A stretch of 61,100 nucleotides of DNA from positions 1 to 61,100 of the forward strand of contig JASHOH010000107.1 in NCBI GenBank assembly GCA_030041215.1, in the 5' to 3' direction. Both the position numbers and the translations under genes were made by a program. A model generated the notes under the pieces. The model had not been told where the DNA came from. It did no database searches and saw only the letters and a program-made list of their open reading frames with translations. This DNA comes from Candidatus Sulfotelmatobacter sp. GTDB lineage: Bacteria > Acidobacteriota > Terriglobia > Terriglobales > Acidobacteriaceae. Positions within the stretch are counted from its first letter, which is position 1, and every line of letters starts with the position of its first letter. Shown one piece after another: positions 18,392-27,514 of this stretch.

Positions 18392-19215
18392 GGGTTCACC
18401 GCCGCGCGTGCTGTTAATCCAGAGGAACCACGCTTTGACGTGGCTTGGAGCCATTGCGTCAGGAAGAAAAGAAGTTCGTCCGGGGGCCTGAGCCAGAGCT
18501 GGGCCGCGGTGCGACGCCATTTCGGACGCACGAGTACGCTGAGGCCGTGGCCTTCGATGGCGCGGAAGGCGCACTCGTCGGTCGAGTCATCGCCGAGATA
18601 GGCGGAGGCGGCACCTGCGGGCATCTCCTGCAAAAGGAAGCTGACCGCCTTGCCTTTGTCGGCCTCGGGCGAACAGATTTCGATGCCGCCATCGAATTCG
18701 AGCAGCTCCAGGCCGGAGGATTCGGCAATCGGACGCCAGCCCAGCAAGATCCGGCCGCGTAACTCTTCGGCGCGGCGTGGGTGGAAACCGTACCAATGGA
18801 CCGCAATGCTGCCCGGCTTGAATTCGGCGGCGGCGCGCAGTTGCTGGTATTCGAGCCAGCGGTCGGCATCGGCCAAGGCGTCGAATGCAGGCTGTGGCGG
18901 TGTGCACAGGATGGTGTTGCCGTCCGGTTTGCGGCGCTGGATTCCGTGCAGGCCCCAGATCTCCGGGCTGGGATTGAGATTCAACAGATCTGAGATGGCG
19001 CCGACATCGCGCCCGGAAACAATGACCACCCGCGTGTGGCTGGCGAGGGTAACCTGCTGCAACACCTCGCGAACGCCGGGATGAGGGAAGGCGCGGTCGC
19101 GGTGGGTGGTAAACGGCGCCAGAGTTCCGTCGTAGTCGAGCATCAGCAGCGAGGCCGGTGCGGCGGCAACGAGTTGGAAAAATGGTTCCAGTTTAAGCAG
19201 CACGCGCGTTCTCAA
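18388..19215 (-). CDS. otsB: Trehalose-6-phosphate phosphatase
   Basis: A 275-residue HAD-superfamily enzyme that removes phosphate from trehalose 6-phosphate. The nucleophile motif DYDGTLAPF is near residue 27, a VIVSGRDVG motif is at about 65, and LGDDSTDECAF supplies the Mg2+-binding acids. The predicted start is a TTG at 19215 preceded by AGGA at a normal distance. The gene lies 27 bases after the sensor-OtsA gene and overlaps the DUF5752 gene by four bases. It completes the OtsA/OtsB pathway in the same transcript. Confidence 0.93.
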   Translation of the reverse strand: MRTRVLLKLEPFFQLVAAAPASLLMLDYDGTLAPFTTHRDRAFPHPGVREVLQQVTLASHTRVVIVSGRDVGAISDLLNLNPSPEIWGLHGIQRRKPDGNTILCTPPQPAFDALADADRWLEYQQLRAAAEFKPGSIAVHWYGFHPRRAEELRGRILLGWRPIAESSGLELLEFDGGIEICSPEADKGKAVSFLLQEMPAGAASAYLGDDSTDECAFRAIEGHGLSVLVRPKWRRTAAQLWLRPPDELLFFLTQWLQATSKRGSSGLTARAAVNP

Positions 19216-19242
19216 TCTTCCTGCCTTTCTTGCTCTTGCACT

Positions 19243-21531
19243 TCAGGCAACCACCACGTTGGCACGGATTTTTTCGTGCTCTTGCTGTGGATCGAGCCGA
19301 ATTTCGCAGAGTTCGGTGACTAAGTTGGCCGCCCAGCGGTAGATGTTGTGCTCCTTGATGACGCGGCGCATGCGCTGCATGCGGAGCTGTTTTTTTTCGG
19401 GTTCCATTTCGAGAGCGACCCTTATGGCCCGGGCGGTCTGGTCGATGTCGTATGGGTTCACCAGCAGCGCGTCGCCGAGCTCGCGGGCGGCGCCGGTGAA
19501 CTGGCTCAGAATAAGGACGCCGCGCTCGTCGTGGCGCGAGGCGATGAATTCTTTGGCGACCAGGTTCATGCCGTCGTGAAGTGAGGTGACCAGGCAGAGA
19601 TTGGCGATGCGGTAGTAGGGGAGAATTTCCTCGTGGCTGTGCTGCCGTTTGAGGAAGACGATGGGCTTCCACTTCCCGGCCTGGAAGCGCCAGTTGATGC
19701 GTTCGGCCTCGGCTTCGACTTCGTTGAGCAAGTCGTGATAGCGCTTGATGTGGGTGCGGCTGGGCGCGCCGATCTGTACGAATGTGAACTTGCCCTGGTA
19801 GGTGGGGTTCTGGTCGAAGAAGCGCTCGACGGCTAAAAAGCGCTCGAGAATTCCTTTCGTGTAATCGACGCGGTCGACGCCGATTCCTACGAACGTAGTT
19901 TCGACGCCGAGGGCGCGCATTAGGGATGCGCTTTCGAGATAGGCGATGCCGGCGTTGGCGTGTTGGGTGGAGTCTTCGTCGGTCAGGTCGACGCTGATCG
20001 GGAAGGGGCGGACGGTCGTGCGGTGGTCGCGGCGGATGACGGAGACGTGCTCCCAATCGATGCGGGACTCGACGACGCGGTCGACGGTCTCGAGGAAATT
20101 GTTGCAGTGGGATTGAATGTGGAAGCCGATGAGGTCAGCGCCGAGCAGACCGTCGACGAGCTGGCGCTGCCAGGGGCAGATACCGAAGGCCTCGGGGTTT
20201 GGCCAGGGGATGTGCCAGAAGATGGCGACGCGCGCGTCGCGGCGATTTTCCTTGATCATGCGCGGGAGCAGGGCGAAGTGGTAGTCCTGCACGAGAATTA
20301 CGGGATTCGGTGTGTCCTCGATTTCGTGCAACACGGCGCCGGCAAATTTGCGGTTGACGTCCTGATAGTACTGCCAGTCATCGGCGCGAAAAGTCGGGCG
20401 GGTATGAGCGATGTGGCACAGCGGCCACAGGCCTTCGTTGGCGAAGCCATAGTAGTAGCCGTCTTCTTCCTCCTTGCTGAGCCAGACGCGGCGCAAAGTG
20501 TAGCGGGGATCGTCGGGGGGAACGCGCAGGCGATCGTGGGCGTCGACGGTTTCCTGGTCGGCGCTGCCGCTGCCGTGGGCGATCCAGGTGCCACCGCAGG
20601 CGTCGAGCACTGGTTCAAGTGCGGTGACGAGACCGCTGGGCGGCACGATCACGTGCGGCGATTTTCCATTGCGGACGTGCGAATACGGCTCGCGATTCGA
20701 AACCACGAAAAGGTGGCTGCCGGCAAGGCGCGTGCGCACGTGCACGGCGAGGCGTTCCGGGGTCCACTGGGATTCGGCGGCATCGCGCAGACGGGCCTCG
20801 TTCTCGGCGGCGTTGCGGGCCTGGTTCAAGCTGAGCGCCATGGTCGCTACTTCACGCGCCAGTGGACGGAACATGTCGAGGTCGGGCATTTCCTGGCGGG
20901 AGCAGACGTGACCCATGCGGAGAGCACGCATCCACTGCGCGGCACGGGCGATGGGACCAGTGATGCTCCAGCGAACGATCAGCAGAGTGACCAGAACAAT
21001 GATGAAGACTTGCACCGAGATGTGCCAGAAGGCGGCACGCCAAACGCGGAGGCTGTCCTCGCGGATGTAGTTGGCGTCATGCACGACGGCGAGAACGCCG
21101 ATCAGTTCGTCGTTGCGATGGAGCGGCAAGGCCAGAATGTGGACGGACATGAGACCGAGACGTGCGGCGGCAGCTTGATCATGGTGGGCGGCAAGGACCT
21201 GAGTCACCGCCGGTGAAACCGCCGTCAGGACCTTGCCAAGCTCCGGGGTGATAGCCACGAGTTTCTGGTCTTTGTCATAGACTACGACGCCCAACAGATG
21301 CTCGCGATTGCCGAAACGTTGGACCAGACGCTCCAAATCGCGGTCGGAACCTAATTCCCAGGTACGTTCCACGTTTCCGGCGACACTTTCGCCAAGAACT
21401 TCAGCACGGCGGTCCAGGTCGGCGCGGAGGCGGCGTTTGGCTCCCACGACTTCGTAGTAGGAGAACCCGAGCGAGACGAGCGTCACTCCGAAAATCAGAG
21501 AAACAATCAGCCGGACACTGAACAAGCGCAT
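19243..21531 (-). CDS. otsA: Membrane sensor-HAMP-trehalose-6-phosphate synthase fusion
   Basis: A 762-residue fusion. Residues 6-26 and about 171-189 are membrane helices enclosing an extracytoplasmic sensor of about 145 residues (LLGVVVYDKDQKLVAITP, a dCACHE/PAS-like pattern). A HAMP-like linker with a coiled coil follows at about 187-255. From about 273 to the end there is a full GT20 trehalose-6-phosphate synthase (FVVSNREP, VQDYHFALLP, FWHIPWP, DRVDYTKGI), which joins UDP- or GDP-glucose to glucose 6-phosphate. Ordinary OtsA is 450-500 residues and soluble. GGAGGAGG lies seven bases before the ATG. It heads the operon otsA-otsB-DUF5752-treT. The layout suggests that an external signal directly controls enzyme activity; that is inference. 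Confidence 0.9.
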   Translation of the reverse strand: MRLFSVRLIVSLIFGVTLVSLGFSYYEVVGAKRRLRADLDRRAEVLGESVAGNVERTWELGSDRDLERLVQRFGNREHLLGVVVYDKDQKLVAITPELGKVLTAVSPAVTQVLAAHHDQAAAARLGLMSVHILALPLHRNDELIGVLAVVHDANYIREDSLRVWRAAFWHISVQVFIIVLVTLLIVRWSITGPIARAAQWMRALRMGHVCSRQEMPDLDMFRPLAREVATMALSLNQARNAAENEARLRDAAESQWTPERLAVHVRTRLAGSHLFVVSNREPYSHVRNGKSPHVIVPPSGLVTALEPVLDACGGTWIAHGSGSADQETVDAHDRLRVPPDDPRYTLRRVWLSKEEEDGYYYGFANEGLWPLCHIAHTRPTFRADDWQYYQDVNRKFAGAVLHEIEDTPNPVILVQDYHFALLPRMIKENRRDARVAIFWHIPWPNPEAFGICPWQRQLVDGLLGADLIGFHIQSHCNNFLETVDRVVESRIDWEHVSVIRRDHRTTVRPFPISVDLTDEDSTQHANAGIAYLESASLMRALGVETTFVGIGVDRVDYTKGILERFLAVERFFDQNPTYQGKFTFVQIGAPSRTHIKRYHDLLNEVEAEAERINWRFQAGKWKPIVFLKRQHSHEEILPYYRIANLCLVTSLHDGMNLVAKEFIASRHDERGVLILSQFTGAARELGDALLVNPYDIDQTARAIRVALEMEPEKKQLRMQRMRRVIKEHNIYRWAANLVTELCEIRLDPQQEHEKIRANVVVA

Positions 21532-21650
21532 GCGCAGGCCTCCTCCATTGGACTTTCCGCCAGCCCGAGAACTTTAGCAAACGAATACAGAACGAAGATT
21601 TCTTTGGGAGAAAGTAAGAGCGGAGGCGCGGGGCCGCCCCTAGACAACAG

Positions 21651-22001
21651 TTACACGGGGTCGATCGAGCTGACGTGAATCGTGCTGGTCGAACCGTCGA
21701 GATTCCCAGTTACTTTCACGTTCTTGTTGAGGAATTCCTTGGCCTTGATCTGATCGTCGAGTTGATAAACCTTCTTCTCGGTGGCATCGCTGAGGACCAG
21801 CTTGTCGCCGGACTTCACGATTTTGCCGGTGAAGGTTTTGCTATCGGCGGGATCGGCCGGGTTCGCCTGCGGCGGAGCCGACTGATCCTGGGCCATTGCG
21901 GTGGGAGTGGATTGCTCTTGCGTGTTGGCGAGTGCACTCAGCAGGAATGTGGAGAGTGCAAGCGCAAACACTACGGCTGAAGCGGTTACAACTTTCTTCA
22001 T
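21651..22001 (-). CDS. Small secreted DUF5818-type protein
   Basis: A 116-residue protein with a clear signal peptide (MKKVVTASAVVFALALSTF), an Ala/Gln/Pro-rich linker, and a small beta-rich domain (FTGKIVKSGDKLVLSD, KNVKVTGNLDG) that resembles DUF5818, a family common in Acidobacteriota. Its function is unknown; an OB-like fold in the periplasm is plausible. GGAGG lies before the ATG. It stands alone upstream of the trehalose operon, about 120 bases from it and on the same strand, so it might contribute to that transcript. Confidence 0.82.
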   Translation of the reverse strand: MKKVVTASAVVFALALSTFLLSALANTQEQSTPTAMAQDQSAPPQANPADPADSKTFTGKIVKSGDKLVLSDATEKKVYQLDDQIKAKEFLNKNVKVTGNLDGSTSTIHVSSIDPV

Positions 22002-23200
22002 TGCAGCCTCCTGGGGGAGCGATCGGTCTGTCGCTGAGGGAATTGCACTTCACCTGCCACATAATGGATGTTGTTGATTCGGCGACTGGAACGCACACCA
22101 GATGAGTGACTGATATGCTAAACATGGGTAAAGATGACCAGTCGCTAGAAAATTGTTCTACGTGGCTCAACGCCATTGCACAGTTTTCTAATTCAATGCA
22201 GTTGTATTCTCCTACTATTAATGAACGAGGAACTTAAACGTTCACTTCCGCTTCTTGTTCAGGGGGCAGTCTAAGGGGCGTCACTTTCTCTCGTCGTCAA
22301 CAGCAGATCAGAACACTTACCGGACAAGCGCGCCGCTCCGGAAATGACGGCGATTGCGGAGGAATGACGACTCGGAAGTTGAGCCACCCAGAGCGAGATG
22401 GGCCAGAAGTCGGCTTCGAGGAACTCAGTACAGTTTCAGAACAGGAATGAGAAACGAGGCTTGCCGATGCAAAGACCCTCCACCCACTGTTCCAAAAACC
22501 TCAATACTGGCGCCTTTGTAAACCATTGATTCCTCACAAACAGGAACCCGGGACATACTCATTCAGAAAACATGTGATTTTGGAACGGTTTCCCGCACGG
22601 TCTGGGGACGGACGTTTGTTTGCGGCGCCACTACCTGGACGCTAGCTGCTAGAGAGACTCGAAACGGAACGCGAGGTCGTCGGGCAGTCCATTAGAGTTG
22701 CCCCCGCCTGCCTATCTAAACCTGCCGGCGAAAGCGGATGGTGCGACTGCGAGTCAGTACCCATGCGCCCACGGCCAAGCTCGGCACGGCGCCTCAGTAC
22801 GCCTGTGACCACTCTGCGCCGCAAGGGGGTGGCGGGGACAATTTGTCCCGCCTGTGGCGGGACCCAGATACGGCGAACCATTCTTCCTGAAATTTTCTAT
22901 AAATTTTTTTTCAGCTGCCCACAGTTTCTTGAGTCGCTCGCAGTTTTTTCTCAGCAGCTAAAGAGCCCTGCAAACGAATCTGAGTGGCACGCCCAAGCCG
23001 TGCCCTTCTATCGAAAGCGGCAACTTCAGTCTTCAGCAGTCAATCTCCAGATACCTGAACCCCATCCCTCACCAAACAACATCAGTGTGTGGCAAAGAAA
23101 TCTCGATCTCTCACGTGACCTGAGTATCTTCGGGCCTGGACTCTCCCTTTGCACATTTAGTGCTGGCAGTCTAAATGGCTTGAATCTGAATCCACCCGTT
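22002..23200. other. Long gene-poor stretch
   Basis: About 1.2 kb in which I recognise no gene. Reading frames are short or lack family resemblance, and composition is uneven, with A/T-rich patches near 22150-22230 and 22885-22920. A three-armed inverted repeat lies at 22831-22863 (listed separately). The stretch may contain the promoter of the DUF5818 gene near 22010-22060 and decayed sequence. Confidence 0.5.
22831..22863. repeat. Three-armed inverted repeat (alternative hairpins)
   Basis: Three copies of one arm lie in tandem. GGCGGGGAC (22831-22839) and GGCGGGAC (22856-22863) flank GTCCCGCC (22845-22852). The middle arm can pair with either neighbour, giving two mutually exclusive hairpins with loops of five and three bases. 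A T-rich run (AAATTTTTTTTC) follows about 40 bases downstream. It may be part of a repetitive palindrome or a small regulatory structure. Confidence 0.5.
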
Positions 23201-23798
23201 ATGACCTTCCCTGCCAAGCCCGTACTCGGAGCTGCCGCGGAAAACAGCTTAGGCACGTCGGTCACTTTCCTGCTTCCCGAAAAGCCGTTCTATTCGGATT
23301 TCGAGCTGCATACGCAAATGGTGGTGGTCTCGGTCTCCGCGCCCAATGTCGGCAACGCGATGCTGACGCCGCCGTTCATCCCGGCCCTGAATGAGTACTA
23401 CGGTCGCAACGAGTACTTCAGGCATGACAGGGCCCGCGCCGAGCGCGGAAGCCTCGGGATTATTGAGGAAGTTACGCGGGAGCAACTTACCCTCACAGCG
23501 CTTCCGTTTATCGACGTTCTTTCAAACTTGTTTGAGAAATATGGCATGAAAGCCAAACCCAGCCCGGCAGGTCTGGTCAGTACGCGCTTGATCGAGCAAA
23601 TGGGTGGCCTCCAAGCGTGCAGAGTTTTCAAAATTGGTGGCGTGCGGTCTCTGATCAAGAAATACACGCCAGCCGAGAGCTTTGAGCGGACGGAAGCGGT
23701 AACGGTACGTTCACACCTTCGAAGACCTTGCAATCAATACCGTCAACATTTATTTCGAGCCTCGGCCCAAGCCCGTAACTGAAGCTCAAGCGGACTGA
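23201..23798 (+). pseudogene. Hypothetical protein with one frameshift near its 3' end
   Basis: I do not recognise the family. From about 23150 the frame reads like real protein (LPEKPFYSDFELHTQMVVVS, GIIEEVTREQLTLTALPFID). Near 23703-23706 coding character jumps to another frame, which continues sensibly (YVHTFEDLAINTVNIYFEP) to a stop at 23798. One extra base in AACGGTACG would explain the change. The same frame is open back to 22763, but that part contains the inverted repeat and does not look coding; the start at 23201 is a minimal choice. It could be a decaying gene or a sequencing error in a real one. Confidence 0.4.
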
Positions 23799-23953
23799 CT
23801 TGTCGGTAAGTCGCTCACCACCAATCGTGAAAACTTCCCATATGCCGACTTCTGGCCCGTATGGTTCCGGGTGGGTCAGCTTCCGAGTGGCCCGTCATCT
23901 GCACAATTGCCAGTCAAGGACCATTGTCACGTGCCCATGCTAGCATTTTGCCT

Positions 23954-25525
23954 ATGCAAATGCGCCATGCGTTGGTTTTTGTTCGGGAAAATGCTCTGCG
24001 CATTTTTCTGGTCTCGACGCTGGTTCTCGTGCCTTGCTTCTGGCACAAAAGCATTGAAGCCGGTGACATTTCCAGCCACACTTACAATGCGTGGCTTGCC
24101 CTTCTGATCAAGCAAGGCAAAGCTCCCGGCCTTTACATCGAGTCGCGCTGGAACAACATCTTGGTCGACTGGACCCTCGAGAAACTCGGAGCTCTCTTGG
24201 GTCTTGTGGTTGCTGAGCGAATCATTGTCGTAATTTCCGTGCTGATCTTCTTCTGGGGAGCTTTTGCTCTCATCAGCGCCGCCAACCGGCGGCCGCCGTG
24301 GTACCTCGTGCCTGCACTTGCCATGATCACCTATGGTTGGACTTTTTATTCGGGGTTCCTGAATTTCTATTTCTCGCTTGGCTTAGCGTTCTTCGCGGTC
24401 GTCCTGATCTGGCGGGGAAACAATGGGGATTGGCTGCTGGCTGCTCTCCTCGCAGTGCTCGTGCTCATGGCCCACCCGCTGGGCTTTATATGCCTCATCG
24501 GGCTAGCCGCTTACTTTCGATTGGCGGATGCCCTTCGTGGATGGCTTCGCTGGGCTTTGTTCGCTTCGGCTTTCCTGGTGGTCCTTCTCGTTCACTTCTA
24601 CACGCTGCGCTTGCACACGGAATACACGCATACGAATGACTTTTACGTCATGAATGGCGCCGATCAACTAGTCTTGTTCCAGGCTCATTATGCGAAATTG
24701 GCGGGGGCCGTTTTAGTATTTGGCATCTTTTGCTTCCTCGACGGTGTCCTGCGGGAGTGGAAATCGGCAGGCGACAGATGGGCATTCCGGACACCGTTGG
24801 AGCTATGGGCTGTTTTGCTATTCACGGCAGCCATGATCCCCGAAGTGCTCTGGTTCTCTCGGGAGCCCATGCCCTTTGCTCTGGCTATCTCCCGGTTGAC
24901 TTCGGTCACCGCCGTCTTGGGTATCTGTGTGCTGGGATCTGTCAAGCCACGGCTTTGGCATCTCGCAGGCTTTGCCATCCTTGCCTCCATCTTTTTGGCT
25001 TGGACTCACCAGGACACAGGAACGCTAAACAAGATGGAACGACAAGTGGAAAGTATGGTTAGCACTCTGCCGTATGGCCGCCGAGTGGTAGAGACCATCA
25101 ATCTCGGACCGGATTCCCGCCTATGGTTCATCAATCACATGGTTGATCGTGCCTGCATCGGAAAGTGCTTTACCTACTCAAACTACGAACCACCTGCTAG
25201 GCAATTCCGTATTCGAGTACATCCGGGAAGTCCGATTGTGACCGATTCGGTGGAGGATTCCGCCAAGATGGAATCCGGATTTTATGTGGTGCGCGAGCAA
25301 AATCTGCCAATGAACCAGATTTACCAGTGCGATGAAAAGGATCTGTCCAAGCTGTGCATTCGCGATCTCTCGGCAGGAGAAGAGAACGGACGGCTAGGTT
25401 ATCGTCCACCCCCCTCCAATGACCCCGCCTCGCTCCTAGAGCTGTGGGATCAAAGATCTTGCGCAAATTGCTCACATGATTGCGGTGGAATTGTCTGCAA
25501 TCCGGAAGTTGCCCAGAAACTCTAG
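23954..25525 (+). CDS. Polytopic membrane protein, glycosyltransferase-C-like
   Basis: A 523-residue protein with about ten hydrophobic segments between residues 15 and 360, then a hydrophilic C-terminal region of about 150 residues rich in Cys and Asp. The first loop after helix one contains an acidic motif (EAGDISSHTYN), and the overall plan resembles GT-C glycosyltransferases such as ArnT or PMT, but I see no decisive signature. The start at 23954 (MQMRHALVF) begins just before the first helix; a longer frame from 23861 lacks a good site. Function unknown; cell-envelope glycan transfer is a guess. The gene stands alone. Confidence 0.7.
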   Translation: MQMRHALVFVRENALRIFLVSTLVLVPCFWHKSIEAGDISSHTYNAWLALLIKQGKAPGLYIESRWNNILVDWTLEKLGALLGLVVAERIIVVISVLIFFWGAFALISAANRRPPWYLVPALAMITYGWTFYSGFLNFYFSLGLAFFAVVLIWRGNNGDWLLAALLAVLVLMAHPLGFICLIGLAAYFRLADALRGWLRWALFASAFLVVLLVHFYTLRLHTEYTHTNDFYVMNGADQLVLFQAHYAKLAGAVLVFGIFCFLDGVLREWKSAGDRWAFRTPLELWAVLLFTAAMIPEVLWFSREPMPFALAISRLTSVTAVLGICVLGSVKPRLWHLAGFAILASIFLAWTHQDTGTLNKMERQVESMVSTLPYGRRVVETINLGPDSRLWFINHMVDRACIGKCFTYSNYEPPARQFRIRVHPGSPIVTDSVEDSAKMESGFYVVREQNLPMNQIYQCDEKDLSKLCIRDLSAGEENGRLGYRPPPSNDPASLLELWDQRSCANCSHDCGGIVCNPEVAQKL

Positions 25526-25693
25526 GGACAAAGAGAAGCGGAGCTTGGCTGGGGAAGTGTTGCGGCAGGGTCAGAAACGGCGCGGGAAGCGCAACGGGAA
25601 ACGGAGCTGACTTCACCTTTTCGGAGAGCAACCGCGCTCATTTCTGGATAATTGCTAGTTTCTCCTACCCGACTGAAAAGGGTTGCTGGTTCA

Positions 25694-26056
25694 CTAAGCA
25701 TCGATGTAGAACACCAGTTCCCCATGTTCTCCGATGGAACTCCGCCACTCTTTTGCCAAACTCCGCATATTGTCGATCAGAAGGGCCAGGTCACTCTCGT
25801 TGATGAAAATCCCTTGCTCTTCCAGGCTGTCTTTGAAACTGGCCGCACTAAAGCGCTCGTCTGCCTCCATGTAGTCCAGAACCTTGTTGCCGTCTTCGAC
25901 CCACACTGAGTTCTTGTCTCCGTATTGGAATTCGTTGCTGGCCGTGCCTACTCTGGCGGCAAGGCCGTGGAACAGCGCAACCAACTTTCCAGCTTCAACA
26001 AAGCAGGAGGAGTGCGTATTCCATATTTCTTTCACCGGCCGAAAACTCTGGCTCAT
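25694..26056 (-). CDS. Hypothetical protein
   Basis: A 120-residue soluble protein with no family I recognise. It is balanced in composition, with several acidic stretches (MEADERFSAASFKDSLEEQG), and has a GGGGG ribosome site eight bases before the ATG, so I think it is a real gene. No signal peptide or membrane helix. It is divergent from the MarR-GNAT gene, whose operator lies about 260 bases upstream of this start, so shared regulation is possible. Confidence 0.6.
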   Translation of the reverse strand: MSQSFRPVKEIWNTHSSCFVEAGKLVALFHGLAARVGTASNEFQYGDKNSVWVEDGNKVLDYMEADERFSAASFKDSLEEQGIFINESDLALLIDNMRSLAKEWRSSIGEHGELVFYIDA

Positions 26057-26316
26057 TGGCTAACCCCCTTTTCTTCCTTCTGTTCTCCGGATATTCGGAA
26101 TCTGCGGACTGCGTTCTCATGCGTTGCCATAGCACCGGATCGACAGCAAGGGAGGTTGTGCGACCCGTTCGCAGATTCACGAACCCGCCGTGGTACGAAA
26201 TCCGCCCGTATCGAAATAGCCGTGCCAGCATCGCTAGCGCCTGGCGCCCGCCCAACGATTGGCCGCCCTTAGCAGGAGCGTCCGGGGGATCTCTATAATT
26301 TGCCGATGTCAATTAT

Positions 26317-26337
26317 TTAGTTGACAAAGACAACTAA
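26317..26337. promoter_or_regulatory. Probable MarR-type operator (inverted repeat)
   Basis: A perfect 7-base inverted repeat, TTAGTTG (26317-26323) and CAACTAA (26331-26337), separated by seven bases. It ends 18 bases before the start of the MarR-GNAT gene. Its size and centre (TTGACAAAGACAA) fit a MarR dimer site, and its position over the leader suggests autoregulation. Confidence 0.72.
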
Positions 26338-26355
26338 TGCGAGCACCATTTCTTC

Positions 26356-27309
26356 ATGGCGACGCATCCCCTACCCTCTGCTCCTGCCGCCGCCGATCCC
26401 GTCCTCGCCGTCCGCCATTTCAACCGCTTCTACACCCGCCAGATCGGATTGCTTCAGCAGGGCCTCCTCGACACGCCGTTCTCGCTCACCGAGGTCCGCC
26501 TGCTCTACGAAATCGCGCACCGCGAAGGTGTAACCGCCACTGAACTCTCCTCCGACCTCAGCCTCGACGCCGGCTATCTCAGCCGCATCCTCGCCAACTT
26601 CGAAAAGCGTGGCTGGATCGACCGCCATCCCTCGCCCAAAGACCGCCGCCAATCTCGTCTCGTGCTCACCAGCAAGGGATCCGCCAACTTCCGTCCGCTC
26701 GAGGAGCGCTCGAATCAGCAGGTTGCGCACATACTCGCTGGAATTTCTGCCGACGCGCAGTCGCAGCTCCTCAGCGCCATGCAGCGTATCGAGCACATCC
26801 TCGCGCCCGCCCCCATCCCCGCCGAGCCTTACCTACTCCGCGCCCACCAGCCCGGAGACATGGGCTGGGTCGTGTTTCGCCATGGCGTCCTTTATTCCCA
26901 GGAGTACCGCTACGACGAGCGTTTCGAGGCCCTGGTCGCCGGCATCGTGGCCGAATTCGTCGAACATTTCGATCCCCACCGCGAGCGCTGCTGGATCGCC
27001 GAACGCAACGGCGAACGCGTCGGCTCGGTCTTCCTTGTCCGCAAAGCCGCCACGGTTTCCAAGCTCCGATTGTTGCTGGTCGAGCCCTCCGCCCGCGGAC
27101 TCGGCATCGGCCGCCGCCTGGTCGAAGAGTGCATTCGCTTCGCCCGCCAGGTCGGCTACAGGAAAATGATGCTCTGGACCCAAAGCGAGCTCAAAGCCGC
27201 CCGAGCCATCTATCAAAAGTGTGGATTTCAACTCATCGGCGAAGAGAAGCACGACAGTTGGAGCCGCAAGGGCCTGGTCGCCGAAACCTGGGAACTGAAA
27301 CTACAGTGA
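26356..27309 (+). CDS. MarR transcriptional regulator fused to GNAT acetyltransferase
   Basis: A 317-residue fusion. Residues about 14-150 form a MarR winged helix (SLTEVRLLYEIA, SLDAGYLSRILANFEKRGW, PSPKDRRQSRLVLT). Residues about 165-317 form a GNAT acetyltransferase with the acetyl-CoA-binding signature VEPSARGLGIGRRL and a C-terminal MMLWTQSEL segment. The two-domain design is known in bacteria; the enzymatic half probably acetylates a small molecule and the DNA-binding half responds to it. The palindrome at 26317-26337 is a likely self-operator. The ATG at 26356 is the only sensible start because it just precedes the MarR helices. No partner gene is adjacent on this strand. Confidence 0.92.
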   Translation: MATHPLPSAPAAADPVLAVRHFNRFYTRQIGLLQQGLLDTPFSLTEVRLLYEIAHREGVTATELSSDLSLDAGYLSRILANFEKRGWIDRHPSPKDRRQSRLVLTSKGSANFRPLEERSNQQVAHILAGISADAQSQLLSAMQRIEHILAPAPIPAEPYLLRAHQPGDMGWVVFRHGVLYSQEYRYDERFEALVAGIVAEFVEHFDPHRERCWIAERNGERVGSVFLVRKAATVSKLRLLLVEPSARGLGIGRRLVEECIRFARQVGYRKMMLWTQSELKAARAIYQKCGFQLIGEEKHDSWSRKGLVAETWELKLQ

Positions 27310-27514
27310 AGGCAGAAGTGAGCTACATCCTGGAACCCCGAGGACGACATCTCTCTGCTACGAACAATCTCGGCCTTTTTGGCGGTGCAGGGCATTACGG
27401 AGACCATAAAGATTTTCGCAGGATCAATGCCCATCTTTCCGCGTAGTAAGTTTTGGCGAGAGCTCGTGCCCAATTCAGGGCAATGCCTCCATATGGGCAG
27501 ATTGCAGAAATCGC

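Noticed and set aside
19960-21216. 418-codon open frame on the plus strand opposite the sensor-OtsA gene
   Set aside because: It is antisense to a well-supported enzyme, has no family resemblance, and is the usual result of GC-rich codon bias leaving the opposite strand open.
25995-26312. 105-codon minus-strand frame upstream of the hypothetical gene at 25694-26056
   Set aside because: It overlaps the leader of the better supported gene and the operator region, and shows no protein-like pattern.
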